Assembly: GCA_023394955.1 (NCBI GenBank)
Contig: JAEWZY010000076.1
Coordinates: 1 to 64,000 of the forward strand
Length of the DNA: 64,000 nucleotides
Direction of reading: 5' to 3'
DNA from: Bacillota bacterium
GTDB taxonomy: Bacteria > Bacillota > UBA4882 > UBA8346
In this document: positions 26,600 to 36,569 of the stretch, piece after piece
How the letters are laid out: each line of letters begins with the position of its first letter
Numbering within the stretch: position 1 is the stretch's first letter
Translations under genes and position numbers: made by a program
Notes under the pieces: model-generated
What the model saw: the letters and a program-made list of their open reading frames with translations, nothing else
Databases searched by the model: none
Told to the model about the DNA's origin: nothing

Positions 26600-28128
26600 A
26601 AAAGTCGATTCGGACCAAATTATTTTATGGGATCTTCGGCTTAGTAACCTTTTTTGTATTAATGTCATGGCTCTTAAATACGGGTTATTTAAAGAAGTTT
26701 TATATCGCGAAGAAAGAACATAAACTGGTAGACAACTATCATAGAATCGATGAAATATATGACGGTGATCCGGAAACGATCGGTTTGGATTTGGAGAAAA
26801 TAGCGAGGAACTCGGGGATGGCCGTTGTTATTTTCAGTAAGGAGCTTGAAGAAAAGTACAACTCCTTTCCCGAAATTCGGCCGAAGAAAAAAGAAGTGCC
26901 TTCGCCATCTCCGCTAGAACTTCCCAGGAAAACTAATCCTCCCATACTTCGGATTGTTAACCGGCATTTATTATTCATCAAATCGAAGCTAACCGCTTTA
27001 GGTGAGGGGGATTACCAAACCGGAATCGTTGAAGAAGAACGATTGAATACGTCCTTTTTATATTTGGCGGTCCGTTTGAAAAATCAGGAATATCTTTGGT
27101 TGGAGACTCCAGTTTTTGAAATTATAGAGAGTACAGCCATTGCTAATCAATTTTCCTTGTTGACGGGTATTTTGACACTACTTATCGGATCGCTTGCAGC
27201 CTATTGCTATTCCAAAAAATTCACCGGGCCGATCCTGGAGTTGAATGAGATCGCCCGGCGCATCGCCAAACTTGATTTTAGCCGTAAGTATAAGACGGGC
27301 CCGAATTCGAACCCAGGCGACGAATTAGGTGAACTGGGTAAAAGCATCAACTTTCTATCGGATGAGTTGGGGAAATCCATTCAAGAGCTGCGGGAAGCAA
27401 ATATGAAACTAGCTGAAGACATTGAGCAGAAGCAGAAGATCGATCAGATGCGGAAAGAATTCGTCTCCAATGTCTCACATGAAATCAAAACACCCTTGGC
27501 ATTGATTCAAGGCTATGCCGAAGGTTTAAAGGCCAATGTGGCGGAGAACGAAGCGGATAAAGAATTTTACTGTAATGTAATCATCGATGAAGTAATACGC
27601 ATGAACAAGCTGGTGAAGGATCTTTTAGATCTATCCCGGATCGAATCCGGGTTTTACCAATTGGAGCCGGAAGAATTTGATCTAGTGGAATTGGTAAGAT
27701 TGGCGCTGGAAAAGTATAAATTAAAGCTAAAAGTGGAAGGGGTTCTTGCTCAATTGGAAGGCCCGGAGTCCATTTTGGTTAAGGCCGATTACTTCCACAT
27801 TGAACAAGTTTTTCTTAACTATTTGAACAACGCCCTTCATCACGTGGATGAAAGGAAGGTCATTAAAATTACCATTACCGGGCTGGCGGAAAAGGTTAGA
27901 GTATCGCTCTTTAATTCTGGCAAGCCCATTCCGGAGGAGGATTTAGACCAAGTTTGGTTTAGTTTTTATAAGGTCGACAAGGCCAGGACTAGGTCTTACG
28001 CAGGGACCGGTTTGGGCTTGTCAATCGTAAAAGCCATTATGGAACAAAGCCGGAACCGATATGGAGTATTTAATCATGAAGGTGGCGTCGAATTTTGGTT
28101 TGAGGTTGATCGGGCAGCCTTTCAATAA
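26596..28128 (+). CDS. Sensor histidine kinase
   Basis: Membrane sensor for the preceding regulator. The 510-residue protein has helices at about 10-30 and 190-212 bounding an extracytoplasmic domain that contains a Pro/Lys-rich stretch, a HAMP-like linker (about 215-265), a coiled coil, the H-box FVSNVSHEIKTPLALIQG near residue 294, and HATPase boxes including FLNYLNNALHH and GTGLGLSIVKAIME. It starts within the stop of the regulator gene. Envelope stress or an export substrate is a plausible signal given the upstream pump. Confidence 0.94.
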   Translation: MKKSIRTKLFYGIFGLVTFFVLMSWLLNTGYLKKFYIAKKEHKLVDNYHRIDEIYDGDPETIGLDLEKIARNSGMAVVIFSKELEEKYNSFPEIRPKKKEVPSPSPLELPRKTNPPILRIVNRHLLFIKSKLTALGEGDYQTGIVEEERLNTSFLYLAVRLKNQEYLWLETPVFEIIESTAIANQFSLLTGILTLLIGSLAAYCYSKKFTGPILELNEIARRIAKLDFSRKYKTGPNSNPGDELGELGKSINFLSDELGKSIQELREANMKLAEDIEQKQKIDQMRKEFVSNVSHEIKTPLALIQGYAEGLKANVAENEADKEFYCNVIIDEVIRMNKLVKDLLDLSRIESGFYQLEPEEFDLVELVRLALEKYKLKLKVEGVLAQLEGPESILVKADYFHIEQVFLNYLNNALHHVDERKVIKITITGLAEKVRVSLFNSGKPIPEEDLDQVWFSFYKVDKARTRSYAGTGLGLSIVKAIMEQSRNRYGVFNHEGGVEFWFEVDRAAFQ

Positions 28129-28170
28129 GCCAATTCAAGGATGAGAAATCGGAAGTCATGAGGCTACATT

Positions 28171-29331
28171 ATGAATCAAGAACAAAACAAGATTTTTAAA
28201 GCTGAACCGCTTTGGATTAGGGGTTTCATCTTAATTACTATTCTCAATTTTTTAATCTATTTGGGTTTTCAAATGCTCCATCCGACATTACCGGTTTACG
28301 CCCGGCTTCTGGGGGGAAACGACGCCGAAGCCGGGCTGCTCGTGGGCGTTCTAACGCTGGCTGCGGTTTTAGCCCGCCCATTTATCGGCTTGCTTTTAGA
28401 TCTCTATGGGCGAAAATGGATCTTCTTTGTCGGCCTAATTGGTTTGATCGCCATCGTTAGCGGTTACATTTGGGCGCCATCCATCGGGGTGTTATTGGTC
28501 ATCCGTTTTCTCCACGGTTTAAGTTGGGGTATTGCGGGGACCGCTTCCAGCACCGTGGCTTCGGACTTGATTCCCAAATCAAGGTTTGGCGAGGGGACGG
28601 GATATTTCAATTTAACAACCACTTTAACCATGGCGCTGGCTCCGGCATTGGGACTCTATTTGATTCAACATTACAGTTTTCCGGTAATGTTTATGGTTTC
28701 GGTTGCTTTATCGGCCATTGCCGCCTTGATCAGTTTGGGTATTGAATATCGCGCGGTTATGCCCCGAAAGCGGTTTGGATCTTTGCTGGAAAAAACCGCT
28801 GTTATGCCTTCGTGTACCATTTTCTTCGTTAGCATGACCCATGGTCCGATACTTACTTTTATCACACTGTATGCTTCTGAACAAGGGATTACCAACATAG
28901 GCCCCTTTTTTACAGTCTTTGCGTCCGTTTTGTTTATTACCAGGCCATTCGTAGGCCGCTACTCAGATAAGTATGGCATTCCAACTCTGATCATACCGGG
29001 AACTATCCTAATTGGGGCGGCAATGATTATGCTTTATTCAGTCCATTCCCTGCTCGGTTTCTTATGGGCCGGCGCCTGTTATGGGTTGGGTTATGGAGCG
29101 GTTTTTCCAAGTTTACAAGCTATGGCGGTTATCGCCGCGCCTCCGGAACGCCGTGGCGCGGCAAACGGCAATTTCCTCACCGGTCTCGATCTGGGGATCG
29201 GCATTAGCGCGGTTGTTTATGGATTTGTCGCTCAAGCTGTCGGTTATAGGAGTATGTATTTCTGGACTATAATACCGGTATTAATGGCTTTGTTTAGTTT
29301 TCTATTCTTGAGACGAAAAAAGAAAAAGTAA
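28171..29331 (+). CDS. Major facilitator superfamily transporter
   Basis: A 386-residue protein with twelve hydrophobic segments and the MFS loop motif GLLLDLYGRKW after helix 2, and a second GRYSDKYG copy in the C-terminal half. A lone Glu/Gln-rich N-terminus precedes helix 1. It follows the kinase gene by 42 bases with only a weak GAGG ribosome binding site, so it may be part of the same transcript. A drug/proton antiporter role is typical but unproven. Confidence 0.9.
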   Translation: MNQEQNKIFKAEPLWIRGFILITILNFLIYLGFQMLHPTLPVYARLLGGNDAEAGLLVGVLTLAAVLARPFIGLLLDLYGRKWIFFVGLIGLIAIVSGYIWAPSIGVLLVIRFLHGLSWGIAGTASSTVASDLIPKSRFGEGTGYFNLTTTLTMALAPALGLYLIQHYSFPVMFMVSVALSAIAALISLGIEYRAVMPRKRFGSLLEKTAVMPSCTIFFVSMTHGPILTFITLYASEQGITNIGPFFTVFASVLFITRPFVGRYSDKYGIPTLIIPGTILIGAAMIMLYSVHSLLGFLWAGACYGLGYGAVFPSLQAMAVIAAPPERRGAANGNFLTGLDLGIGISAVVYGFVAQAVGYRSMYFWTIIPVLMALFSFLFLRRKKKK

Positions 29332-29348
29332 TTATCCCAATCACCGGT

Positions 29349-30164
29349 TCAGCCTTTAACCGCTCCCATGGTTAGGCCTTTGATCACATAACGTTGAAAG
29401 ATCATTGTCAAGATAATCGCCGGAGCGATAATCACTACCGCCGCCGCCATAACACTGCCCCAGTTGACTTCGGCATATGAAACAAAGTTATAGATAGCGA
29501 TGGGCAAGGTCTTGGTCTGTTGGGCGCTGAGAACCATGGAAAACATGAAATTATTCCAGGAAAAGAGAAACGATAAAGTAGTTGCGGTTAAGACACCCGG
29601 CCCGGAGATGGGGAGAATGATCTTTAAAAAAAGTCCCTGAATAGTACAGCCGTCGACTCGAGCCGATTCTTCCAATTCATGAGGTATCCCATCAAAATAA
29701 TTAATCATGATCCAAACGATAAAAGGCAAGCCAACCAGCATATGGCTGGCGATCAAGGCGGTGTACGTATCGACTAACCTTAACTTTGAAAAAATGATGT
29801 ACCAAGGAATTAAGAATGATATTCCCGGCATTAGTCTGGCTACTAAGATAAAAACGCCTAAGGTATGTTGCTTATGCCTGGAAATGGAATAAGCGGCCGG
29901 AAGTCCAAGGGCTAGCGACAATATGGTCGAACCAACGGCGATAATCGAACTGTTGAGCAAGTATTGGCTAAAGTTTTGGTCGACAAAGACCCGCAGATAG
30001 TTTTCGACAGTCGGTTTGAAAATCCAAACCGGAGGCATTGATACAATCTGGGCTTGGGTCTTAAAGGAGGAGGAAATGATCCAAAACAGTGGAAAAATGA
30101 ACGGGATCATGATGAGCAAGATTAAACAGTACCATCCAATATTGAAAAGAGTTTTCCGGCGCAT
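29349..30164 (-). CDS. Sugar ABC transporter permease, MalG type
   Basis: Inner-membrane permease of a CUT1-family importer. The 271-residue protein has six helices and the EAA loop EELEESARVDGCTIQGLFLKI with the conserved Gly near residue 190. AGGAG precedes the ATG. It is the last gene of a minus-strand operon (binding protein, MalF-type and MalG-type permeases). No ATPase gene is present, so the importer probably borrows a shared MsmK/UgpC-type ATPase from elsewhere. Confidence 0.93.
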   Translation of the reverse strand: MRRKTLFNIGWYCLILLIMIPFIFPLFWIISSSFKTQAQIVSMPPVWIFKPTVENYLRVFVDQNFSQYLLNSSIIAVGSTILSLALGLPAAYSISRHKQHTLGVFILVARLMPGISFLIPWYIIFSKLRLVDTYTALIASHMLVGLPFIVWIMINYFDGIPHELEESARVDGCTIQGLFLKIILPISGPGVLTATTLSFLFSWNNFMFSMVLSAQQTKTLPIAIYNFVSYAEVNWGSVMAAAVVIIAPAIILTMIFQRYVIKGLTMGAVKG

Positions 30165-30200
30165 CCTCTTCAGCTCCTTTTAGATATTTAAATTTATTCG

Positions 30201-31079
30201 TTAAAAATCATAGGTTTTTCTAATTTTTAAGACAACAAGGCTAAAACCGAGAACAATCGCAAACAGTGCCACTAAGGCGGAAGATGCGGCCCCGAAACGA
30301 AAATAGCCGAAACCCAAGTTGTAAGCGTAGATATTTAATGTTTCCGAAGCGAAACCAGGCCCCCCGGCGGTCATTACATAAATAATATCGTAGGTCTTTA
30401 AGGCGTCGATACTTCGCAAGACCATCGCAATTAAGATGGTCGGGCGCAACAGCGGCAGGGTGATCCGGCGCAAAGTCTGTAAAGGAGTTGCTCCGTCAAC
30501 CAGGGCTGCTTCATAAGGTTCAGTGGGCAGACCGGCTAATCCGGCCATCACGATCAGGGAAATCATCGGGGTCCATTGCCAGATATCCACTAACGCCAAG
30601 GAGGGAATAACAGCCAGATTAGAAGCCAACCATTTCGATCCCGGTAAACCCAGTAGTTTTAATGCATAATTTCCCAAACCAATTGTCGGCTCATAAAATA
30701 AAGTCCAGGATAATCCAACTGCCACAGGAGTTGCTACCATCGGCAACAATAGAATTAATTTCGCTAAATTCTTGCCGCGAAATTCCCGGTCTAAAATAAG
30801 GGCGATGATCACACCCAAGACTGTTTCCACACCTACCGCCAGGATCGTGAAATATAAGGTCAACCAGAAAGCATTATAGAAACGTGATTCTTGAAACATA
30901 GCCACGTAATTGCCTAATCCGATAAAGTCGGCGGTCCCTCCGGAACTCATATTCCAATCGGTAAAACTGACAAAGAAAGTATAGAGGATCGGGAAGACCA
31001 TCATCACAACAATGAAGATTGCTGCGGGAAGCGGAAATATCCAATTAATATTTTTTTCGATGAAGCGACCGATCTTCAA
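30201..31079 (-). CDS. Sugar ABC transporter permease, MalF type
   Basis: Partner permease of the same importer, 292 residues with six helices and the EAA loop YEAALVDGATPLQTLRRITLP. The start is TTG with GGGGGTG 5-10 bases upstream. It is preceded by a GC-rich hairpin in the gap after the binding-protein gene and is followed 36 bases later by the MalG-type gene. Confidence 0.92.
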   Translation of the reverse strand: MKIGRFIEKNINWIFPLPAAIFIVVMMVFPILYTFFVSFTDWNMSSGGTADFIGLGNYVAMFQESRFYNAFWLTLYFTILAVGVETVLGVIIALILDREFRGKNLAKLILLLPMVATPVAVGLSWTLFYEPTIGLGNYALKLLGLPGSKWLASNLAVIPSLALVDIWQWTPMISLIVMAGLAGLPTEPYEAALVDGATPLQTLRRITLPLLRPTILIAMVLRSIDALKTYDIIYVMTAGGPGFASETLNIYAYNLGFGYFRFGAASSALVALFAIVLGFSLVVLKIRKTYDF

Positions 31080-31111
31080 AACTTACACCCCCTGTAAATA
31101 AGGCCGTTTAA

Positions 31112-31140
31112 AAACCGGGTGCGGCAAAGCCGCACCCGTT
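31112..31140 (-). terminator. Intercistronic terminator-like hairpin
   Basis: CGGGTGCGGC and GCCGCACCCG pair perfectly across a three-base loop (31116-31138). On the minus strand a GTTTTT run follows. Placed between the binding-protein gene and the permeases, it would cut most transcripts and make binding protein in excess. Confidence 0.7.
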
Positions 31141-31145
31141 AAAGA

Positions 31146-32462
31146 TTATTTCTTTAATTCACCGGCTTTTGCCAATAGATCGTTTACTTTTTTCGCGGCT
31201 GCCTTCGCTGCGGTATCAATATCCGCTGTTCCACCCGAGTCAATCGCTTTGACAATTACTTCACCGATCGCGTCACGGGCCTCAACGACCGAGGTCATTA
31301 AGGGGCGGTCATAGGGAGTGGCGATGGGCCCGGTCTTTTTCATTGTAATAGCCATATCCGGATGAATTTTGGCTAAAACTTCAGGGTCGCTCCATACTGA
31401 AGTTCTCGACATCGTATTCCCGGTTAGTTGAGCCTTTTTGGTGATCTCCGGGCTAGTGGCCCATTTAATAAAGGTCCAGGCTGAGCTTTTGTTTTTGGAT
31501 TGATTGGCCATACTGAGAGACCAAGGAACAATCATAAACGGACGGTGATCCGCCGGTCCGGCGGGAAATACCGCTATGCCCAGTTTATCATGGATTTTGG
31601 ATTTGGAAGGATCCAACAATGGCGGAATTAACACGCTGGCGTCAGTCCACATCGCCGCTTTGCCGCTGGCGAACAGGGCCTGAGCTTGGGGCCAGGACAT
31701 ATTTGTGACGCCGGGAGGTCCATAATCATGAAGCAGTTTGCCATAATATTTGAAAGCCTTAATAGCTTCGGGCGTATCGAGGACGCATCTCCCATTTTTG
31801 ATGAAGTCTCCACCAAAGCCATATAAGTAACTGGAAAGCTGAGTAACTGCAGCCGACCTCTGACCACGGGAGACGATGCCGTAAATATCTTCGGCGGGAT
31901 TATGGAGCGCCTTCGCCGCTGCCTCTAACTCCTCCAAAGTGGAGGGAGGCGCTATTTTTGCCTTTTCAAAGAGGTCTTTGCGGTAAAAGACAACTTGCCA
32001 TTCGGTAACTAAAGGAATCGAATAAACTTTATCATCTAAGGTGACCGCTTTAACCGATGAATCGGGATAATCCTTCCAGTTCCAGTCGGCGGATTCTTTT
32101 TGATTGATGTATGAATTCAAATGATTGTACCATTTGTTCTTGAAAAACAGTCTGCCTTCTTGGAGCGGCCGGGTCATAAAAACATCAATGGAGGAAGCCC
32201 CGGAAGTAAACTCCACTGTCAATTTGGGAGTCAATTGGTTTTCTTCGTAACTTTCGAAATTGATCTTGATTCCATGAGTTTTTTCAAATTCGGGTAATAA
32301 GGGTTTAATTGCGTCCGTCCAAGGATGGTTGGCCAAAACAACTCTGAGGGTAGGCACTTTCTTGGGAGCGCTAAAAGAAACCGGGATTAAGACTGCCAGT
32401 AGAGTTACGGCCATGCAGATCATCAACAAACCCATTGTCAATCTTTTCTTTAAAATAGCCAT
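31146..32462 (-). CDS. Extracellular sugar-binding protein of an ABC importer
   Basis: A 438-residue solute-binding protein of the sugar-type family. A signal peptide at about 1-31 (MAILKKRLTMGLLMICMAVT then a PVSFSA cleavage region) is not followed by a lipobox Cys, so the mature protein should be free in a periplasm. Typical segments include FEKTHGIKINFE and the VFMTRPLQEGR ligand-cleft region. GGGAGGG precedes the ATG. Control by the neighbouring NarL-type two-component genes is inferred from position. Confidence 0.93.
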   Translation of the reverse strand: MAILKKRLTMGLLMICMAVTLLAVLIPVSFSAPKKVPTLRVVLANHPWTDAIKPLLPEFEKTHGIKINFESYEENQLTPKLTVEFTSGASSIDVFMTRPLQEGRLFFKNKWYNHLNSYINQKESADWNWKDYPDSSVKAVTLDDKVYSIPLVTEWQVVFYRKDLFEKAKIAPPSTLEELEAAAKALHNPAEDIYGIVSRGQRSAAVTQLSSYLYGFGGDFIKNGRCVLDTPEAIKAFKYYGKLLHDYGPPGVTNMSWPQAQALFASGKAAMWTDASVLIPPLLDPSKSKIHDKLGIAVFPAGPADHRPFMIVPWSLSMANQSKNKSSAWTFIKWATSPEITKKAQLTGNTMSRTSVWSDPEVLAKIHPDMAITMKKTGPIATPYDRPLMTSVVEARDAIGEVIVKAIDSGGTADIDTAAKAAAKKVNDLLAKAGELKK

Positions 32463-32679
32463 TTTATTCCCTCCCTTTTATTATTAAACAATGAGAGCCA
32501 GCCAAATAATTTGAATGAACCACCCCCTGTTATATTTTCTTGAAATACACATAAACAATTTGTAACATTCCTTGATTCTAACAATAACACCTTCAGTGAA
32601 AAATGTCTTGTTACAAGAATACTATTACTTGTCATAACTTTTGCTGGTTATTCGGTCCAGATGAAGATGTTTAAAAATA

Positions 32680-32709
32680 AAAAAACCTGGGAACCTTGTT
32701 GGCGCCAGG
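32680..32709 (-). terminator. Terminator after the response regulator
   Basis: Read on the minus strand, CCTGG and CCAGG pair with an inner GCC/GGT helix, followed by seven T. It separates the two-component genes from the importer operon. Confidence 0.75.
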
Positions 32710-32731
32710 CATACACTTTAGGATTTTTATA

Positions 32732-33403
32732 TTAGACTAAACCGGCTTTACTCGCCATCTTCGCCACTAATACCCGATCTTTGACCCCCATTTTACAGTA
32801 AATAATACTAACATAGTTTCGTACAGTTTGTTCTCCGATGTAAAGCTGTTTGGCAATCTCCCGGTTATCATACCCTTGGGCGATTAGGCTCAAAATTTCC
32901 TTTTCCCGATTGCTTAATTGATCCAGCCAATCCGGGAAGTTTAATGTTATATCTACGCTAGGTTTGTCTTCGGTAGTATTAACCAACTTTTTTACTAATT
33001 TGGAGGCTACTTTGGGAGCGATTAACACGTTACCTTCGAATACGACGCGAATAGCCGCAATCAAGTCTGCGGGCGGCACGTTTTTCAATAAATATCCGGC
33101 AGCCCCATATTTAAGGGCTTCGATAATGTATTCGTCATCATCAAATGTGGTCAGCATGATAACCCGGATCTCTGAAAAACGCTCAATGATAATGCGGGCG
33201 CTCTCAACCCCGTTCATTTCCGGCATTCGGACATCCATTAGGATTACATCCGGATCCGATGAGGAAGCTAACTCGACCGCCTCCCGGCCATTCCGGGCCA
33301 CGCCTACTACTTTGATATCATCGGTCGTTTTTTCCAAGACCATCCGTAAGCTTTCCACGAAAAGGATCTGATCATCTACAAGTAAAACTTTAATTTTCTC
33401 CAT
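32732..33403 (-). CDS. NarL/LuxR-type response regulator
   Basis: A 223-residue regulator with receiver domain (phospho-acceptor Asp in DVILMDVRMP, near residue 56) and a C-terminal LuxR helix-turn-helix (about 160-223; SNREKEILSLIAQGYDNREI). Its start overlaps the end of the kinase gene by 14 bases. It lies just upstream of a sugar importer on the same strand, so induction of that importer is the likely role. Confidence 0.93.
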   Translation of the reverse strand: MEKIKVLLVDDQILFVESLRMVLEKTTDDIKVVGVARNGREAVELASSSDPDVILMDVRMPEMNGVESARIIIERFSEIRVIMLTTFDDDEYIIEALKYGAAGYLLKNVPPADLIAAIRVVFEGNVLIAPKVASKLVKKLVNTTEDKPSVDITLNFPDWLDQLSNREKEILSLIAQGYDNREIAKQLYIGEQTVRNYVSIIYCKMGVKDRVLVAKMASKAGLV

Positions 33404-34616
33404 GATTTGCCCCTTTGAGTGGAATTCTTGCTAACAGACGAAATCCAAAACCGGAATTGCTTAAGATGTCTAACGTTCCCCCGAGCCGTCCGATTCTTTC
33501 CCTCATTCCCATCAAACCATAGCCTTCTTTGGGCCCGTCTACTCCAATTCCATTGTCTTTAATCTGGATATGAACTATATTTTCAACGAGGGAAACGGAG
33601 ATGGAAATTCCAGTTGCATGTCCGTGCCGTAAGGCATTGGTAATTCCCTCTTGGACAAAACGGTAGACCACTAAATCAACTTCATCCCCTAAATATAGGG
33701 GGGCATTCCCCAGATCTAATTCGATCTTAACTTGGGTGGCTTTGGCAATGGTATTAACCAAATGTTGAATGGCCAACAATCCGGTAATTCCAATCAAATG
33801 AATCGGCCGCAAAGCTTGTAAAGCGCGGTGAATTTCCGTTAATCCTTCACTGGCTTGAGAACGGGCCTGCTCTAAATGTTCGTAAAGTATTTTTTCATCT
33901 TTATTAACCATTAATTTGGCTGCTTCCAACATCATCGCCAAATTTGTTAAAGTATACGCCAAGGTATCATGTATTTCATGGGCCAAACGTTTACGCTCGT
34001 TTAGTAAGGTTTCTTGCTCAACGGTCGCCGCATATTCTTGAAGCTGCAAGTTTACCTGTCCTAACTGAAGTAATGCTTCTTGAAAATTCCTTTTAATTAA
34101 TGCCGCCGGGATCTGGGCTTCCTTTTGTAGACGGATAACAATGGCTAAAATAGCGACGGTTATACTATAGATCCCATAGGACCACAAATTAGTAATGGCC
34201 GGGATTCGCATAACAGAGCCCCAAGCAGTTATCGGCAGGAATTGAACCCCGATTATAACTCCGATTAAAGTTGTGGCGAAGCAAATCCCGCTAGAGATTG
34301 GCAGATACTCAAAAGCTTCTATGATTAAAGCCGACGTTAAAGTTAATTCCAGATTAAGATATCCATCCATGGGCAGGCCGATGACTATCAAAAGTAGCAC
34401 ACGGGATCCCAGTAATAGCCAGGTTATAAGTTTACTTTTGGAGAACGGCGACAGCAAAGCCAAAAACAGGGAGATGGAAAGTAAAAAAAGAAATTGCCCT
34501 TTCCATTCGTTTGGTAAAGGAAGGGTATGGATGCTCAAATGAAATTGAATGATCGCAGCCACATGTAAAATGGTTACAAAGGCCGCAATCAAGCTGCGAA
34601 AGGCCCTTTGCGTCAT
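33390..34616 (-). CDS. Sensor histidine kinase, NarX/DesK type
   Basis: Partner of the NarL-type regulator. The ATG at 34616 has AAAGGAAGGAT upstream; a longer reading from 34694 adds a non-conserved basic stretch with no ribosome binding site. The 408-residue protein has about six N-terminal helices with almost no periplasmic domain, a coiled coil, the HisKA_3 box RKRLAHEIHDTLAYTLTNLA and a short HATPase domain ending with YGLMGMRERIGRLGG. A membrane-embedded or intracellular signal is suggested by the lack of an outer domain. Confidence 0.92.
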   Translation of the reverse strand: MTQRAFRSLIAAFVTILHVAAIIQFHLSIHTLPLPNEWKGQFLFLLSISLFLALLSPFSKSKLITWLLLGSRVLLLIVIGLPMDGYLNLELTLTSALIIEAFEYLPISSGICFATTLIGVIIGVQFLPITAWGSVMRIPAITNLWSYGIYSITVAILAIVIRLQKEAQIPAALIKRNFQEALLQLGQVNLQLQEYAATVEQETLLNERKRLAHEIHDTLAYTLTNLAMMLEAAKLMVNKDEKILYEHLEQARSQASEGLTEIHRALQALRPIHLIGITGLLAIQHLVNTIAKATQVKIELDLGNAPLYLGDEVDLVVYRFVQEGITNALRHGHATGISISVSLVENIVHIQIKDNGIGVDGPKEGYGLMGMRERIGRLGGTLDILSNSGFGFRLLARIPLKGANHGEN

Positions 34617-34698
34617 TTTCGATCCTTCCTTTAACGACGATCGATATCTATAGTATTCTTGCCAAAGTTTAATCTTCCTACTTTTTAAATACAATAAA

Positions 34699-34730
34699 AA
34701 AGAACCGTGGACTCCCCACGGTTCTTTTTT
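34699..34730. terminator. Bidirectional terminator after potD
   Basis: AAAGAACCGTGG and CCACGGTTCTTT pair across a short loop, with a T run after the stem and an A run before it. It serves the minus-strand pot operon. Confidence 0.85.
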
Positions 34731-34731
34731 A

Positions 34732-35775
34732 TCACTGCGCCTTCACTTCGGTCCAGATCCGGTCGAATTCTTTCAAAACGCTTACCAAATTGCTAAAGAT
34801 TTCGCTGGTCTTTAAATCTTCTTCCAGCGGATATGCTGAACGGTTGCCGGTAATCTCCCCCGGCAGTTTCTTGACAGCCTCGGTATGGGGGGAAGCATAG
34901 CCGATGTAATCAGCGTTACGGAAGGCGATTTCCGTTTCACACATAAAGTTGATGAACTTCTCAGCCGCTTCTTTATGGGGCGCTCCTTTAGGGATCACCA
35001 TCGCGTCAAACCAAAGGTTGGAACCTTCCTTGGGAATGACATAGTCTAAGTTTCCATTCTCCTGCATGCAATAAACGGCGTCCCCAGACCAGACTACAGC
35101 CAGGGAGGCTTCTTCGGAGATCATTTTATCTTTTACTTCGTCGACCACATAGGCTAAGACTAATGATTTCTGTTGGAGCAAAGCCCTTTTGGCCGCTTCC
35201 AATTCATTTAAATCAGTGCTGTTCATAGAATAACCCAGCATTTTCAAGGTGATTCCAATGCTGTCCCTTTGGCTGTCCAGCATTAAAATTTGTTTGGCGT
35301 ACTTTTTATCCCAGAGAATTTGCCAACTATCCGGTTTGGTTGGAACCATCTTTTTATTATAGAGGATTCCAACTGTACCCCACATATAAGGGATTGAATA
35401 TTCGTTTTGGGGGTCATATTCCAGATCCTTAAAGGTGGAACCGATATATTTATAGTTCGGAATATTAGTAAAATCGAGTTTTTCGAGCCTGTCCTCATCG
35501 ATCATCCGCTTAATCATATAATCGGAAGGGATAAGCAAGTCATAACTGCTTCCACCGGCTTTGAGCTTGATATACATGTCCTCATTAGTGGTGAAGGTAT
35601 CATAGTTGACTTTAATCTTATATTCCTTTTCAAACTCCTTTAGTACCGATTCATCGATGTAGTCGCCCCAGTTATAGACATTTAACACCGACTTTGAGGA
35701 TGGGCCGCAACCTGCCGCCATGACCACGGCGCTAATCAATAAAATAGCGACCATCATTTTGCCTAAATTTTTCAT
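34732..35775 (-). CDS. potD: Spermidine/putrescine-binding lipoprotein
   Basis: Captures polyamines for the PotABC importer. The 347-residue protein has a lipoprotein signal with lipobox AAGC (Cys23), so it is membrane anchored, unlike the two sugar-binding proteins of this window. The N-terminal LNVYNWGDYIDESVL is typical of PotD/PotF. It overlaps potC by an ATGA junction and is the last gene of the operon. Confidence 0.94.
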   Translation of the reverse strand: MKNLGKMMVAILLISAVVMAAGCGPSSKSVLNVYNWGDYIDESVLKEFEKEYKIKVNYDTFTTNEDMYIKLKAGGSSYDLLIPSDYMIKRMIDEDRLEKLDFTNIPNYKYIGSTFKDLEYDPQNEYSIPYMWGTVGILYNKKMVPTKPDSWQILWDKKYAKQILMLDSQRDSIGITLKMLGYSMNSTDLNELEAAKRALLQQKSLVLAYVVDEVKDKMISEEASLAVVWSGDAVYCMQENGNLDYVIPKEGSNLWFDAMVIPKGAPHKEAAEKFINFMCETEIAFRNADYIGYASPHTEAVKKLPGEITGNRSAYPLEEDLKTSEIFSNLVSVLKEFDRIWTEVKAQ

Positions 35776-36569
35776 CTGGACTCCTCCTTTATTTTTGAAT
35801 GTCTTTGGTGTGACATCATAACATTGACAATGCTCAACAAGGTTAGGACACTGATAAACATTAAAGTGGAAAGGGCGTTGATCTTGGGATTGATACCTCG
35901 CCGGGCCATTGAATAGATGGTGATGGAGAGGTTTGATACTCCCGAACCGGTATTGAAAAAACTAATGACAAAATCGTCCAAGGATAAGGTAAAAGCGAAT
36001 AACAAACCGGTGATTACCCCCGGCATTATTTCCGGTAAAATAACCTTTCGAAAGGCCAGATTGGGAGTGGCCCCCAGATCTAAGGCCGCTTCATACAGGT
36101 TTTTATCCAATTGTTTCACCCGGGGCAAAACCGAAAGGATAACGTAAGGTATATTAAAAGTAATATGGGAGAGTAAAAGGGTCAGAAAACCCAGCTTTAA
36201 CCTGATAAAAATGAACAATAACATAAAAGAGATCCCGGTGACAATATCCGGATTTAACACCGGCAAATAAGTCAAATTCATAACTGTAGCCCGGGGCAAC
36301 GGTTTCATATTGTTGATGCCGATGGCCGCCAGGGTGCCGATGATGGTAGCAATCAAAGCGGCAATCACTCCGATCACTAGCGAATAATAAAGTGAGGTCA
36401 TAATTTGCCGGTCTTGAAACATTGCCAGGTACCATTTGAAGGTAAACCCGGTCCAGGCGCCTCTGGTGCGGGAATTGTTAAATGAATAAAAAGCCAGCAC
36501 AATAATGGGCGCATAAAGAAAGATATAAAGGAACAGGATGTAGGCCCGTTGCAAAAAATTTTTCACCAT
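35772..36569 (-). CDS. potC: Polyamine ABC transporter permease PotC
   Basis: Inner-membrane permease, 265 residues, about six helices and the EAA loop YEAALDLGATPNLAFRKVILP. It overlaps potB by 7 bases and potD by 4 bases, so the operon is tightly coupled. Confidence 0.93.
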   Translation of the reverse strand: MVKNFLQRAYILFLYIFLYAPIIVLAFYSFNNSRTRGAWTGFTFKWYLAMFQDRQIMTSLYYSLVIGVIAALIATIIGTLAAIGINNMKPLPRATVMNLTYLPVLNPDIVTGISFMLLFIFIRLKLGFLTLLLSHITFNIPYVILSVLPRVKQLDKNLYEAALDLGATPNLAFRKVILPEIMPGVITGLLFAFTLSLDDFVISFFNTGSGVSNLSITIYSMARRGINPKINALSTLMFISVLTLLSIVNVMMSHQRHSKIKEESR

